From Clostridia bacterium (GTDB lineage: Bacteria; Bacillota; Clostridia; Oscillospirales; Acutalibacteraceae): a stretch of DNA of 64,000 nucleotides. The notes under the pieces were generated by a model, which ran no database searches, was not told the origin of the DNA, and saw only the letters and a list, made by a program, of their open reading frames with translations. The stretch lies in assembly GCA_900768075.1 (NCBI GenBank), contig CAAGBN010000033.1, positions 9,318 to 73,317 on the forward strand. Reading direction: 5' to 3'. Positions 1 to 9,217 of the stretch are shown piece by piece (the stretch's first letter is position 1; each line of letters begins with the position of its first letter). A program made the position numbers and the translations under genes.

Positions 1-316
1 TAACAAGGATAATTGAGGGCATTGTGATAAGACCCATATCCTCACCACCGTCAATCATTTCAGCGATGATTTCTGAGATTATCATCTTAGCGTGCTTGGG
101 GTTGCGAACTTCGTTTTTATTAACTCTGTGACGAAGCTCACTGACAATATCAACGGCAGTTTTCATACCGATATCGCCCATAATAAGAGCTTCTTCGAGA
201 TCATCGTAAAAATCGTCCGTGATTTCTTCATAAGCGCCGAGTACATCCTCGATACGCTCTGTCATACCCTCACGGGTTTTCTTAAGTCCGAAACCGAATT
301 TTGAAAAAATACCCAT
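1..316 (-). CDS. ftsY: FtsY, signal recognition particle receptor (N-terminal part, cut by window edge)
   Basis: The first 105 codons read MGIFSKFGFGLKKTREGMTE and continue with the acidic, helical N domain typical of the SRP receptor FtsY. This GTPase docks the SRP-ribosome complex at the membrane for co-translational insertion. The GTP-binding G domain lies beyond position 1 and cannot be seen. The start ATG at 316 has GGAGG nine bases upstream. The gene follows smc by 15 bp, the same rnc-smc-ftsY order known in Bacillus and many Clostridia, so it is almost certainly cotranscribed. No long acidic A-domain extension is present, as is usual in Firmicutes. The identification rests on the N domain and on synteny. 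Confidence 0.9.
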   Translation of the reverse strand, partial: MGIFSKFGFGLKKTREGMTERIEDVLGAYEEITDDFYDDLEEALIMGDIGMKTAVDIVSELRHRVNKNEVRNPKHAKMIISEIIAEMIDGGEDMGLITMPSIILV

Positions 317-331
317 AGGTTTCTTCCTCCT

Positions 332-3300
332 TTATTGTGTAATACCAAGCTTTTTAGCAAGCTCGGCTGTCTTGAGTTCAAGAAGCTTTGATACACCCTG
401 CTCCTGCATTGTGATACCGTAAAGCACGTCAGCCTCTTCCATAGTACCGCGTCTGTGAGTGATAAGAATAAACTGAGTATTACCTGTCATACGTCTTACA
501 TACTGAGCGTATCTTGTTACGTTAACATCATCGAGAGCTGCTTCAACCTCGTCAAAGATACAGAATGGTGCGGGATTAACCTTCATAATTGCAAAGAGAA
601 GTGCAATAGCTGAAAGTCCCTTTTCACCACCTGAAAGTGAGTCGAGTCTCTTTACCATCTTGCCGGGAGGCTGGAGCTTGATATCGATGTTACTTTCGAG
701 TACATTTGTAGGATCCTCAAGTATAATTTCAGCGTGACCGCCTCCGAAGAGCTCACGGAAGGTTTCACCGAAGTTCTGATTGATCTTAGCAAACTGCTCT
801 CTGAACTGCTGTGACATTTTGTCTGTAAGCTCATCTATAAGTCTGATAAGCTCTTTTTTGCTCTTTTCTACATCAGCAACCTGAGTTGACATAAACTCAT
901 ATCTTTCGCTGACCTCTTTATATTCTTCGATAGCACCGACATTGACTGCACCGAGATGTCTGATACTGCCCTTGATTTCATTAAGGCGACGCTTTGAGCC
1001 TGCAGGATCTTCAGGCTTTTCGCCTATTGCCTCAGCCTCACGCTTTGTAAGCTGATATTCATCATAGAGCTTGTTTACGGTACTGTCATAGTCCTGAGTC
1101 ATAGTCTGCTTTCTTTCTTCAAGACGTGCAAGGTCACCACTTATCTTTTCTCTTTCACTTGATTTGTTTCTTTCCTGAACACGAAGTGAAGCTGAGCGTT
1201 CTTCGGTTTCACTTCTCTTTTTCTGCAGAGCTGAAATTTCATCCTTAGCCTGCTGACTCTTCTCAGAGAAAGTAGCTGAAAGCTTTTCAAGGTCAGAGAT
1301 TTCCTTTTCTATTGAAAGGTTGTGATCTTTGATTTTCTGAATTTCATCTACAAGCTCTTTGTCTTTATCCTCGTGGCTGACAAGCCTTGCTTTTAAGAGA
1401 CCGAGAGCCTGAGTTCTTGCCTGAAGGTCTTTACCTGCACCGTGGATGTCAAGATTAAGCTTGGAGATAACAGAAGCCATCTCCTCTCTCTTGGTTGAGA
1501 GCTCTTTACGAAGCTGACCGAGACTTTCAAGCTTTGCTTCTTTATCCTGAATTTCCTTTTCAAGCTCACTGCACTTAGCCTTTGCCTCTGAGAGTGAGTT
1601 TTCCATAGCTGAAATTCTTTCGTCAGCGTGATCCTTTTCGCCCTTAAGCTCGTCAAGCATTGATACTGCTGAATAATACTGCTCATAAACAAGATTTTTC
1701 TGACCCTCAAGTCTGATTTTCTCATCTGAAGCTTCTGAGAGAGCTTGTCTCTGAGTATTGAGCTCAGCTGAAAGAGTATCAATTTCATCAGTGAGCTTTG
1801 TGTAGCTTTCTGTAAGCTCTGCGATTTCTTTTTTGAGCTCATCGCTCTTTTTGGTGAGCTTTTCTATCTCTGTGCTACGGGAAAGGATACCTGCATTCTG
1901 AGTACCCGAACCACCTGTGATTGAACCGCCTGCATTGATAACCTGACCGTCAAGAGTAACTATCTTAAAGCGCTGATCGTATTTTCTGGCGATTTCTATT
2001 GCACAGGTAAGATCCTCTGCAACGACAGTTTTACCAAGAAGTGAAGATATAATCTCACTGTAAATCTTATCACAAGAAACGAGATTTACAGCCTTATCAA
2101 CATATCCGAGACAGTCTTCAAGACCGTCTTCCTCTAAGTCTCTGCCCTTTACGGCATCTATAGGCTGGAAGGTAGCACGGCCTGCACCCTGAGATTTAAG
2201 CAGGTTAATTGCTGTTTTTGCATCGTGCTGAGTATCAACAACGATATTCTGAACAGCGTTACCGAGAGCAGTTTCAATAGCGACAGCGTATTCACTGTCA
2301 ACACTGATAAGCTGTGACACTGTGCCGTGTATACCCTTGAGTGTGCCCTTCTGACTCTCCTTGATAACCTTTCTTACAGAGCCTGAATAGCCCTCCATAT
2401 TTTTTTCGAGCTCGTGGAGCATATTTATCTTTGAGGTTGTTCTCTGCTCCTCAAAGCTCTTTTCATCAAGGTATTTCTTAAGCTTGTCCGCCTTACTTTC
2501 AAGGGAATTAAGCTTCATTGTATAGCCGTTTACTGCATTGGTAATTGAAGAAATTTCTTCACTGCACTTACTCAATGCTTCGTCTGCACGTATCTTATCA
2601 TTTTCGGCAGAGTCCACAACCTCTTTTCTCTGATAAATCTGAAGGTCGATGGTTTCGATACGAGCCTTGATTTCACCGATAGCGGACTGAGCTGTTGATG
2701 ATGCTACCCTGCTGTCTGCAAGGTTTTTAGTCAGAATGTTTATATCCATACTGATATCTGCAGTTTCTTTATCAAGGTCACCGCCCTGAGACTGCATAGC
2801 ACTGAGCTCATCTGTAACCTTCTGAAGCTCTGAATTTTTATCGTCACGGATTTTCTTAATCTGAGAAATGAGCTTTTCTTCGGTCTCAATTTCCTTTAAA
2901 AGCTGCTGCTGACCGAGCTCAGAGTCATTTCTATCCTTGGAAATACGCTCGATAGTGTCGTTATTGTGTTCGATTGAGCTTTTAAGCACAGCGATTTCAC
3001 TGCCTGCAGTTGCCGCCTTTTCTTCAAGCTCTGATATGCTCTGACGGATTTCGTCAATTCTGATATTTATGTTCTGAGTATCTGTTATACACTTTTCAAT
3101 AAGCTCTTCAATTTCCTTAAGGTCAACCTCAACACTGTCATAGTGACCTCTTGCAATAGCAAGCTTGTCCTCCTGAGTTCTCAGGTCTTCCTTGAGCTTA
3201 TCAATACTGTAAAGCCACAGACCGATTTCAAGAGTTTTCTTTTCTTCGCTGAGAACAAGGAACTTCTGAGCCTTTTCACTCTGTGTCTTAAGAGGACCGA

Positions 3301-3904
3301 TTCTGCCCTCGAGCTCAAGGAGAATATCTCTTAAACGAACAAGATTTTCTTCAGCCTGAGTAAGTCTTTTTATGCTGTCGCTTCTTCTGTATCTGTAAGC
3401 TGAAATACCTGCTGCTTCTTCAAGCATATCACGGCATTCCTTAGCCTTACCGCTGACCATATCTGCGATTTTACCCTGAGATACCATTGAATAACCGTCA
3501 CGGCCGAGACCTGTATCCATAAATAATTCGTGGACATCCTTAAGTCTTACGCTTTCACCGTTGATTTTGTATTCACTTTCACCTGAACGGTAGTATCTTC
3601 TTGTAACTGTAACCTCATCGGTATCCTTATCAATAGATCGGTCGCTGTTGTCAAGTCTGAGGGTTACCTGCGCAAATCCGTGAGCTTTTCTGACCTTGGT
3701 ACCGTCGAAAATAACGTCTTCCATCTTTGAGCCACGAAGGCTCTTGGTTGACTGCTCACCGAGTACCCAACGCACAGCATCTGAGATATTACTCTTACCA
3801 CTACCGTTAGGGCCTACAACCGCTGTGATACCCTTACCGAAAGTAAGAGTTGTCTTTTCGGGAAATGACTTAAAGCCTTGCATTTCAAGTGCTGTTAATA
3901 TCAT
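332..3904 (-). CDS. smc: SMC, chromosome condensation/segregation ATPase
   Basis: A 1190-residue protein with full SMC architecture. The N-terminal head has Walker A GPNGSGKS at residues 31-38. Two long coiled-coil arms rich in Glu, Lys, Leu and Ser flank a central hinge (about residues 500-680), which includes a Gly-rich GGSITGGSG turn. The C-terminal head has the ABC signature LSGGEKG and a Walker B FCIFDEVEAALDD. SMC dimers with ScpA/ScpB condense and segregate the chromosome. Start ATG 3904 is preceded by GGGAGG and overlaps the stop codon of the radical SAM gene by 4 bp (ATGA), implying translational coupling. The length is normal for bacterial SMC, and no frameshift or missing motif is seen. 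Confidence 0.97.
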   Translation of the reverse strand: MILTALEMQGFKSFPEKTTLTFGKGITAVVGPNGSGKSNISDAVRWVLGEQSTKSLRGSKMEDVIFDGTKVRKAHGFAQVTLRLDNSDRSIDKDTDEVTVTRRYYRSGESEYKINGESVRLKDVHELFMDTGLGRDGYSMVSQGKIADMVSGKAKECRDMLEEAAGISAYRYRRSDSIKRLTQAEENLVRLRDILLELEGRIGPLKTQSEKAQKFLVLSEEKKTLEIGLWLYSIDKLKEDLRTQEDKLAIARGHYDSVEVDLKEIEELIEKCITDTQNINIRIDEIRQSISELEEKAATAGSEIAVLKSSIEHNNDTIERISKDRNDSELGQQQLLKEIETEEKLISQIKKIRDDKNSELQKVTDELSAMQSQGGDLDKETADISMDINILTKNLADSRVASSTAQSAIGEIKARIETIDLQIYQRKEVVDSAENDKIRADEALSKCSEEISSITNAVNGYTMKLNSLESKADKLKKYLDEKSFEEQRTTSKINMLHELEKNMEGYSGSVRKVIKESQKGTLKGIHGTVSQLISVDSEYAVAIETALGNAVQNIVVDTQHDAKTAINLLKSQGAGRATFQPIDAVKGRDLEEDGLEDCLGYVDKAVNLVSCDKIYSEIISSLLGKTVVAEDLTCAIEIARKYDQRFKIVTLDGQVINAGGSITGGSGTQNAGILSRSTEIEKLTKKSDELKKEIAELTESYTKLTDEIDTLSAELNTQRQALSEASDEKIRLEGQKNLVYEQYYSAVSMLDELKGEKDHADERISAMENSLSEAKAKCSELEKEIQDKEAKLESLGQLRKELSTKREEMASVISKLNLDIHGAGKDLQARTQALGLLKARLVSHEDKDKELVDEIQKIKDHNLSIEKEISDLEKLSATFSEKSQQAKDEISALQKKRSETEERSASLRVQERNKSSEREKISGDLARLEERKQTMTQDYDSTVNKLYDEYQLTKREAEAIGEKPEDPAGSKRRLNEIKGSIRHLGAVNVGAIEEYKEVSERYEFMSTQVADVEKSKKELIRLIDELTDKMSQQFREQFAKINQNFGETFRELFGGGHAEIILEDPTNVLESNIDIKLQPPGKMVKRLDSLSGGEKGLSAIALLFAIMKVNPAPFCIFDEVEAALDDVNVTRYAQYVRRMTGNTQFILITHRRGTMEEADVLYGITMQEQGVSKLLELKTAELAKKLGITQ

Positions 3905-4902
3905 ATTTTACCTCCCACTTCTATTTCGTATTTTTTCATATTCTTGTCTTGTTTTATTTTTAAATTATAGCCCATTTCTCTGAGCTTTTCTGTGTTTGCT
4001 TTCTTCTGCCCTGCCATCATAGAAACATAAGGCGAGCCGACTGTTACTGTGATTTCACCCTTTGGTGTACACTGCCGATTTATTTCGGCAAGCACCTTTC
4101 TGAGATATATTCTGCTCTCACAGATTTCTCTGAAAGCAGGGTGATAGGCACCTGCTACAAAGCCATCTTCAACATTGCCACCTGAGTGAAGTCCCACGCG
4201 GATGACCTTTATATCTGCCTCGTGGAACATAAGAAGAAGCTCACTGCAAAGCTCTGCAGCTTCTTCTACAGTCTGAGGCTTGTACTGACCCATTTTATAA
4301 AGTCTTTCAAGCTCGGTACATTCAAGCACCACTGTAGGATATATTCTTGCTGTATCAGGTGATAAGGCTATAAGCTTTTTTGCTGTCTCGATAGCAGTTT
4401 CATCGTTATCGCCGTAAAGCCCTGTCATCATCTGCACACCGAATTCAAAGCCATATTCCTTTATCAGCTTTGCGGATTTCACCACATCGTCACTGCTGTG
4501 ACCTCTGTTGTTAAGGCGAAGTACTTCGTCATCCATACTCTGACAGCCAAGCTCTATTGATGTCACACCGTAAAGCTTAAGTATATCAAGTATCTCTTCA
4601 GTTATACAGTCCGGTCGGGTTGAAACTCTGATACCTGCAAAGAGACCTTTATCTATATACATCTTTGCTCTTTCGAGAAGGGATATCATATAATCCCTGT
4701 CGATTGCAGTAAAGCTACCACCGAAAAACGCGATTTCACCTTTATTACAATCGGCACTCTCAAGAGCCGTTTTCACAGCCGAGTCAATGTCACTGATTTC
4801 AAGCCTTTTTGTCTTGCCTGAGATAGTCTTCTGATTGCAGAAGCTGCATCTGTGAGGACAACCCTCATCAGGCACGAACAATGCAACATTTATGTGCTTC
4901 AA
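3901..4902 (-). CDS. Radical SAM protein, Elp3/COG1243-like
   Basis: A 333-residue protein with the radical SAM cluster motif C-x3-C-x2-C at Cys15, Cys19 and Cys22 (GCPHRCSFCNQK). It is followed by the family's FFGGSF glycine motif near residue 60 and an IELGCQS segment typical of the Elp3-like branch. The C-terminal GNAT domain of true Elp3 is absent. Members of this short branch commonly sit between rnc and smc in Clostridia; their substrate is unknown to me. The reading frame begins with TTG at 4902, overlapping the rnc stop (TTGA), and no ATG lies upstream of the Cys motif. The start is therefore probably TTG with coupling to rnc. It overlaps smc by 4 bp downstream. Confidence 0.85.
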   Translation of the reverse strand: MKHINVALFVPDEGCPHRCSFCNQKTISGKTKRLEISDIDSAVKTALESADCNKGEIAFFGGSFTAIDRDYMISLLERAKMYIDKGLFAGIRVSTRPDCITEEILDILKLYGVTSIELGCQSMDDEVLRLNNRGHSSDDVVKSAKLIKEYGFEFGVQMMTGLYGDNDETAIETAKKLIALSPDTARIYPTVVLECTELERLYKMGQYKPQTVEEAAELCSELLLMFHEADIKVIRVGLHSGGNVEDGFVAGAYHPAFREICESRIYLRKVLAEINRQCTPKGEITVTVGSPYVSMMAGQKKANTEKLREMGYNLKIKQDKNMKKYEIEVGGKI

Positions 4903-5579
4903 CTTTTTATACCCATAAGCTCAAGAGCCTGTCTTGCGGCTTCCTGCTCAGCAAGCTTCTTGCTTTTGCCGATGCCGCAGCCCATAACGTTGCTGTTGAG
5001 TCTTACTTCAACCTCAAAGCGCTTATCGTGGTCAGGTCCGCTTTCGCCAACAAGAACATAAGTGAGATGCTCAGCAGGATTTTTCTGAATGATCTCCTGA
5101 AGCTCTGTCTTATAATCTTTGAATGAAAGCTGTTTGGCGGCTGCTTCTTTAATAAAATCAAGGACAAACTTTCTCGCGTACTCAAGACCGCCATCAAGAT
5201 AGATAGCACCGATAACAGCCTCAAATGCATCTGCAAGAACGCTCGCTCTGTTTCTGCCGCCTGTATGCTCTTCGCCTCTGCCAAGAAGCATAAATCTGCC
5301 AAGGTCAATCTTTTTAGCAAAGCTGAAAAGTGACTTTTCACAAACACAAGCTGCTCTTTTTTTAGTCATCTCACCCTCGGGAAGATGAGCAAGATTATGA
5401 TAAAAATATTCAGCTGTAATAATTCCGAGAACGCTGTCACCGAGGAATTCAAGTCGCTCGTTGCAATCTTTGGAAAGCTGTTTTTCGTTAGCGTAGGATG
5501 AATGAGTAAGGGCTGTTTCAAGATAAGCCTTGTTTTTGAATTCATAGCCGATAATATTTTCAAATTCACTGAAATTCAC
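4899..5579 (-). CDS. rnc: Ribonuclease III
   Basis: A 226-residue RNase III, an endonuclease that cuts double-stranded RNA during rRNA and mRNA processing. The signature NERLEFLGDSVL lies at residues 40-51 and holds the catalytic acidic residues. A second acidic cluster is DAFEAVIGAIYLDGG near residue 115, and a C-terminal dsRNA-binding domain ends in KKLAEQEAARQAL. The start is GTG at 5579 with GGAGG eight bases upstream. It lies 2 bp behind trmFO and overlaps the radical SAM gene by 4 bp, so it belongs to the same operon as smc and ftsY. Nothing is unusual in length or motifs. Confidence 0.96.
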   Translation of the reverse strand: MNFSEFENIIGYEFKNKAYLETALTHSSYANEKQLSKDCNERLEFLGDSVLGIITAEYFYHNLAHLPEGEMTKKRAACVCEKSLFSFAKKIDLGRFMLLGRGEEHTGGRNRASVLADAFEAVIGAIYLDGGLEYARKFVLDFIKEAAAKQLSFKDYKTELQEIIQKNPAEHLTYVLVGESGPDHDKRFEVEVRLNSNVMGCGIGKSKKLAEQEAARQALELMGIKS

Positions 5580-5581
5580 TG

Positions 5582-6895
5582 TTATAACCTCCTTTGGAGA
5601 TATTCTTTAAGGTCATCAAGACCTCTCTGAGATAAAGCGGCGTATCTTTCCTGCTTATCTCTTATCTTAGGCTCAATGGGTGGCAGTACACCGAAGTTGG
5701 CACCCATAGGCTGGAAATTCTTCACACTCTCGTCGCTTATGTATCTTGAAAGCGCACCGATCATTGAAGTTTCGGGTAAAACGAGAGTTTCTTTACCCTG
5801 AAGTCTTCGCACCATATTAAGTCCTGCCATTATGCCTGAGGATGCTGATTCCATATAACCCTCGACACCTGTTATCTGACCTGCAAAAAAGAGGTTTTCT
5901 CTTTTTCTGAAGCTGAAATCACCATTCAGAAGCCTCGGAGACTCAATAAAGGTATTTCTGTGCATTACACCGTAGCGTACAAAATCTGCATTCTTAAGAG
6001 CAGGTATCATTGAGAAAACTCTCTTCTGCTCCGGAAATTTAAGGTTAGTCTGAAAGCCTACAAGGTTGAACATACTTCCTGCTGAATTTTCCTTGCGAAG
6101 CTGAAGCACTGCCCATGGTCTGTGTCCTGTTTTAGGATCACGAAGACCTACAGGCTTAAGCGGACCGAATCGCATTGTGTCCTTGCCTCTTGATGCCATA
6201 ACCTCAATCGGCATACAGCCTTCGTATACATCCTTTCGTTTATCGAAGGAGTGCAAATCTGCACTTTCGGCATTTATAAGAGCATCGTAGAAATTCTCAT
6301 ATTCCTCTTTATTCATTGGACAGTTGATGTAGTCGCTCTCTCCCCCGCGCTCATATCTTGAGGCGGTGAAAGCACTTTCCATATCAATGCTCTCTCTTGT
6401 AACAATAGGAGCTGCTGCATCAAAGAAGTGAAGTCCGTCACCGCAAAGTGAAGCGATATCTTCACTTAAGCTGTCACTTGCAAGAGGGCCTGCAGCTATA
6501 ATCACATTACCCTTGGGTATCTTTGTCACTTCTTCGTGGATAACATTTATTTTCGGGTGATTTTCTATTCTTTCAGTTATAAGCTGAGAGAAAACATCTC
6601 TGTCTACAGCAAGTGCACCGCCTGCAGGTACTTCTGCAATATCGGCACATTCCATACATACTGAGCCGAAAATTCTCATTTCAGCCTTGAGAAGTCCTGC
6701 CGCAGACTCAAGACGCTTTGCCTTAAGTGAGTTACTGCAGACAAGCTCAGCAAGAGTAGACATATGATGAGCCGGTGAATATTTCACGGGTTTCATCTCG
6801 TATAAGTCAACTTCGTATCCTGCATTTGCTACCTGCCATGCAGCTTCAACACCTGCAAGACCGCCACCGATAACTATTACCTTTTCACTCATCAT
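5582..6895 (-). CDS. trmFO: TrmFO, folate/FAD-dependent tRNA (uracil-54-C5) methyltransferase
   Basis: A 437-residue flavoprotein beginning MMSEKVIVIGGGLAGVEAAW, the FAD-binding Rossmann motif GGGLAGxEAA. It carries the family segments LVCSNSLK, GPLKPVGLRDP and GQITGVEGYMESA. TrmFO makes ribothymidine-54 in tRNA using methylenetetrahydrofolate, as in most Firmicutes, instead of the SAM-dependent TrmA. Either of two adjacent ATGs (6895 or 6892) may be used behind AGAGGTG. It is separated from topA by 191 bp filled with a hairpin array. topA-trmFO adjacency is conserved in Bacillus. Downstream it runs into rnc with a 2 bp gap. Confidence 0.95.
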   Translation of the reverse strand: MMSEKVIVIGGGLAGVEAAWQVANAGYEVDLYEMKPVKYSPAHHMSTLAELVCSNSLKAKRLESAAGLLKAEMRIFGSVCMECADIAEVPAGGALAVDRDVFSQLITERIENHPKINVIHEEVTKIPKGNVIIAAGPLASDSLSEDIASLCGDGLHFFDAAAPIVTRESIDMESAFTASRYERGGESDYINCPMNKEEYENFYDALINAESADLHSFDKRKDVYEGCMPIEVMASRGKDTMRFGPLKPVGLRDPKTGHRPWAVLQLRKENSAGSMFNLVGFQTNLKFPEQKRVFSMIPALKNADFVRYGVMHRNTFIESPRLLNGDFSFRKRENLFFAGQITGVEGYMESASSGIMAGLNMVRRLQGKETLVLPETSMIGALSRYISDESVKNFQPMGANFGVLPPIEPKIRDKQERYAALSQRGLDDLKEYLQRRL

Positions 6896-6913
6896 TTTTC
6901 ACCTCTTTATTCT

Positions 6914-7061
6914 TGCACCGTCAGGTGCATATCGAGTTGCTTGCAACATATCGAATTGCCGTCAGGCAATATATCGAGTGCGAAGCACATATCGAGTCAG
7001 CGTAGCTGACATATTTGCCCTCGCCAGGCAGGCGTTACTTTTGCTATCGCCCAAAAGTAAC
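6914..7061. repeat. Mosaic array of short hairpins joined by ATATCGA spacers
   Basis: Five consecutive small palindromes with unrelated stems are separated by the nearly constant spacer ATATCGAG/A. They are TGCACC-GTCA-GGTGCA (6914-6929), GTTGC-TT-GCAAC (6936-6947), ATTGCC-GTCA-GGCAAT (6955-6970), GTGC-GAA-GCAC (6978-6988) and GTCAGC-GTA-GCTGAC (6996-7010). They are followed by CGCC/GGCG (7022-7034) and a perfect 10 bp stem GTTACTTTTG/CAAAAGTAAC (7034-7061). The array fills the topA-trmFO gap. A second array of the same design but different spacer lies at 61738-61889. The function is unknown. It has no spacer/repeat structure of a CRISPR, because it is the hairpin that varies and the linker that is constant. 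Confidence 0.85.
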
Positions 7062-7086
7062 CAAAACGCGATATTTTTCTACGCTA

Positions 7087-9192
7087 TTATTCGCTCTTCT
7101 TGCCTTTCTTAGTTGCAACTGCCTTATATCCGCACTTTTCGTCAAGACAGCTGAGAACTGAGCCCTTGCCCTTGAAAAGTGACTTACCACACTTGGGACA
7201 CTTCTCATTTGTAGGCTTATCCCAGGTCATAAAGTTACATTCGGGCCACTTGTCACAGCCGAAGAATGTGTAACCTCTCTTTGACTTCTTGGAGATAACC
7301 TTGCCACCGCATACGGGACAGGTTGCATCAGTTTCTACTACAAAAGGCTTGGTTGTTTTACATTCGGGGTACGCAGGACACGCAAGGAACTTGCCGAATC
7401 TGCCCACCTTGACAACCATCATCTTGCCGCATTTTTCACAGGGGATATCTGTAACATCTTCCTTAAGCTGAATCTTTACACCCTGCATATCGTCTTTAAC
7501 TCTCTGTAGATTAGCTTCAAAATCATCGTAGAAGGTGTGAAGCATCTTGATATAATCTTCCTCACCCTCACCCACAGCGTCGAGATTACTTTCCATCTGA
7601 GCTGTGAACTTGACATTTACGATATTCTTGAACTTTTCCTTAAGGAGATTTACTATAGCTTCGCCAAGCTCTGTAGGAATAAGCTGCTTCGACTTGCGCT
7701 CAACATACTCACGCTTAACGATTGTTGAAATAATTGTTGCATAGGTACTCGGTCTGCCTACACCGTTTTCTTCGAGAGTCTTGATAAGTGACTCTTCGGT
7801 ATATCTTGCAGGAGGCTGAGTAAAGTGCTGCTGCTTGATAAGATCCTTGAACTTAAGGGCACTGTCCTTGCTGATACCGTCGGGAAGCTTTGAGTTTTCG
7901 TCTTCGTCGATATTGTAAAGCACGGTGAAGCCGTCAAACTTAACTGTGTATCCGCTTGCTGTGAAGAGACAGAATCTGTCTTCGCTCTCACCGGCATTCT
8001 TGCTCTTAACTTCAATCTTTGTTGTGTTCTGCACACAGGAAGCCATAAGTGAAGCCACAAATCTCTTCCAGATAAGTGAGTAGAGCTTATACTGCTCTGC
8101 TGTAAGGCTAGCCTTAATGCTTTCGGGAGTGATAGCAACATCTGAGGGTCTGATAGCTTCGTGACCGTCCTGAGCGTTGCTTCTTGATTTATAGTAACGA
8201 GGCTTTTCGGGAATGTACTTTTCACCGTAATTTGCTCTGATGAAAGCATCTGTGGCCTGTCTTGCTTCTTCTGAGATACGAAGTGAGTCTGTTCTCATAT
8301 AGGTGATAAGACCTGTTGAGCCGAGACCGGGAATATTGATACCCTCATAAAGCTCCTGAGCAATTTTCATAGCTCTTTCAGGACGGATACCGAGCTTTCT
8401 TGAAGCCTCCTGCTGAAGTGTTGATGTAATAAACGGAGGTGCAGGATTCTTTTTTCTTGTACCGTTTTTAAGTGAGCTTATATAGTACTCAGCACCATCA
8501 AGACGCTTTATAATTGCATCTGTTTCAGCTTCGGTTTTAAGCTCAATTTTGCCTGTTTCATCACCGTAAAATGAAGCTGAAAGCACCTTTCTTCCTGTGA
8601 GAGTAAACTTACCCTCAAGCGACCAGTACTCTTCGGGATTGAAAGCTCTGATTTCGTTTTCTCTGTCAACGATCATTCTAACAGCCACGCTCTGTACACG
8701 TCCTGCAGAAAGTCCGCGTCTGATTTTCTGTGACACGAAAGGACTGAGCTTATAGCCCACAAGACGGTCGAGAATACGTCTTGCCTGCTGAGCATTAACA
8801 AGGTCAAGGTCAACCTTTCTGGGGTTTGCCATACCGTTCTTTACGCCTGTCTTTGTGATTTCATTGAAAGTTACTCTGTTAGCCGCATTAAGGTCAAGAC
8901 CTAAAATCTCGGCAAGATGCCATGATATTGCTTCACCTTCGCGGTCAGGGTCGGTTGCAAGAAAGACTTTATCGCTGTCTTTCACTGCATCTTTGAGCTC
9001 TTTAACGAGAGATTCCTTACCCTTTACAATGCTGTATTTGGGCTCGAAATCATTCTTGACATCAACGCTGAGTCTTGCAGCGGGCAGGTCTCTTACGTGA
9101 CCCTTTGATGCCATAATTACATAGGAGGCACCAAGGTAGTTCTTAAGGGTTTTTGCCTTGGAAGGCGACTCCACGATTACTAAATTTGCCAT
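7087..9192 (-). CDS. topA: DNA topoisomerase I (type IA)
   Basis: A 701-residue type IA topoisomerase that relaxes negative supercoils. It begins MANLVIVESPSKAKTL (Toprim domain), has the FLATDPDREGEAISWHL acidic Toprim motif, the active-site tyrosine in GLITYMRTDS, and three C-terminal four-cysteine zinc ribbons (CEKCG...CPAYPEC, CPVCG...CDKWPEC, CPKCG...CLDEKC). The frame is open further upstream to 9273, but that would overlap dprA. The ATG at 9192 has GAGGTG upstream and matches the family start, so I place the start there. dprA-topA-trmFO order is conserved in Bacillus. It is 26 bp behind dprA, hence cotranscribed. Confidence 0.96.
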   Translation of the reverse strand: MANLVIVESPSKAKTLKNYLGASYVIMASKGHVRDLPAARLSVDVKNDFEPKYSIVKGKESLVKELKDAVKDSDKVFLATDPDREGEAISWHLAEILGLDLNAANRVTFNEITKTGVKNGMANPRKVDLDLVNAQQARRILDRLVGYKLSPFVSQKIRRGLSAGRVQSVAVRMIVDRENEIRAFNPEEYWSLEGKFTLTGRKVLSASFYGDETGKIELKTEAETDAIIKRLDGAEYYISSLKNGTRKKNPAPPFITSTLQQEASRKLGIRPERAMKIAQELYEGINIPGLGSTGLITYMRTDSLRISEEARQATDAFIRANYGEKYIPEKPRYYKSRSNAQDGHEAIRPSDVAITPESIKASLTAEQYKLYSLIWKRFVASLMASCVQNTTKIEVKSKNAGESEDRFCLFTASGYTVKFDGFTVLYNIDEDENSKLPDGISKDSALKFKDLIKQQHFTQPPARYTEESLIKTLEENGVGRPSTYATIISTIVKREYVERKSKQLIPTELGEAIVNLLKEKFKNIVNVKFTAQMESNLDAVGEGEEDYIKMLHTFYDDFEANLQRVKDDMQGVKIQLKEDVTDIPCEKCGKMMVVKVGRFGKFLACPAYPECKTTKPFVVETDATCPVCGGKVISKKSKRGYTFFGCDKWPECNFMTWDKPTNEKCPKCGKSLFKGKGSVLSCLDEKCGYKAVATKKGKKSE

Positions 9193-9217
9193 ATATATAT
9201 TCACCTCATAAAATTGA

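Noticed and set aside
1393..1842. 149-codon alternative frame within smc
   Set aside because: Lys/Ser/Gln-rich product of a shifted frame inside the coiled-coil coding region.
6914..7061. Regularly spaced short repeats resembling a CRISPR array
   Set aside because: The constant element is only 7-8 bases and the variable element is a palindrome; no 20-40 base repeats and no cas genes are present.
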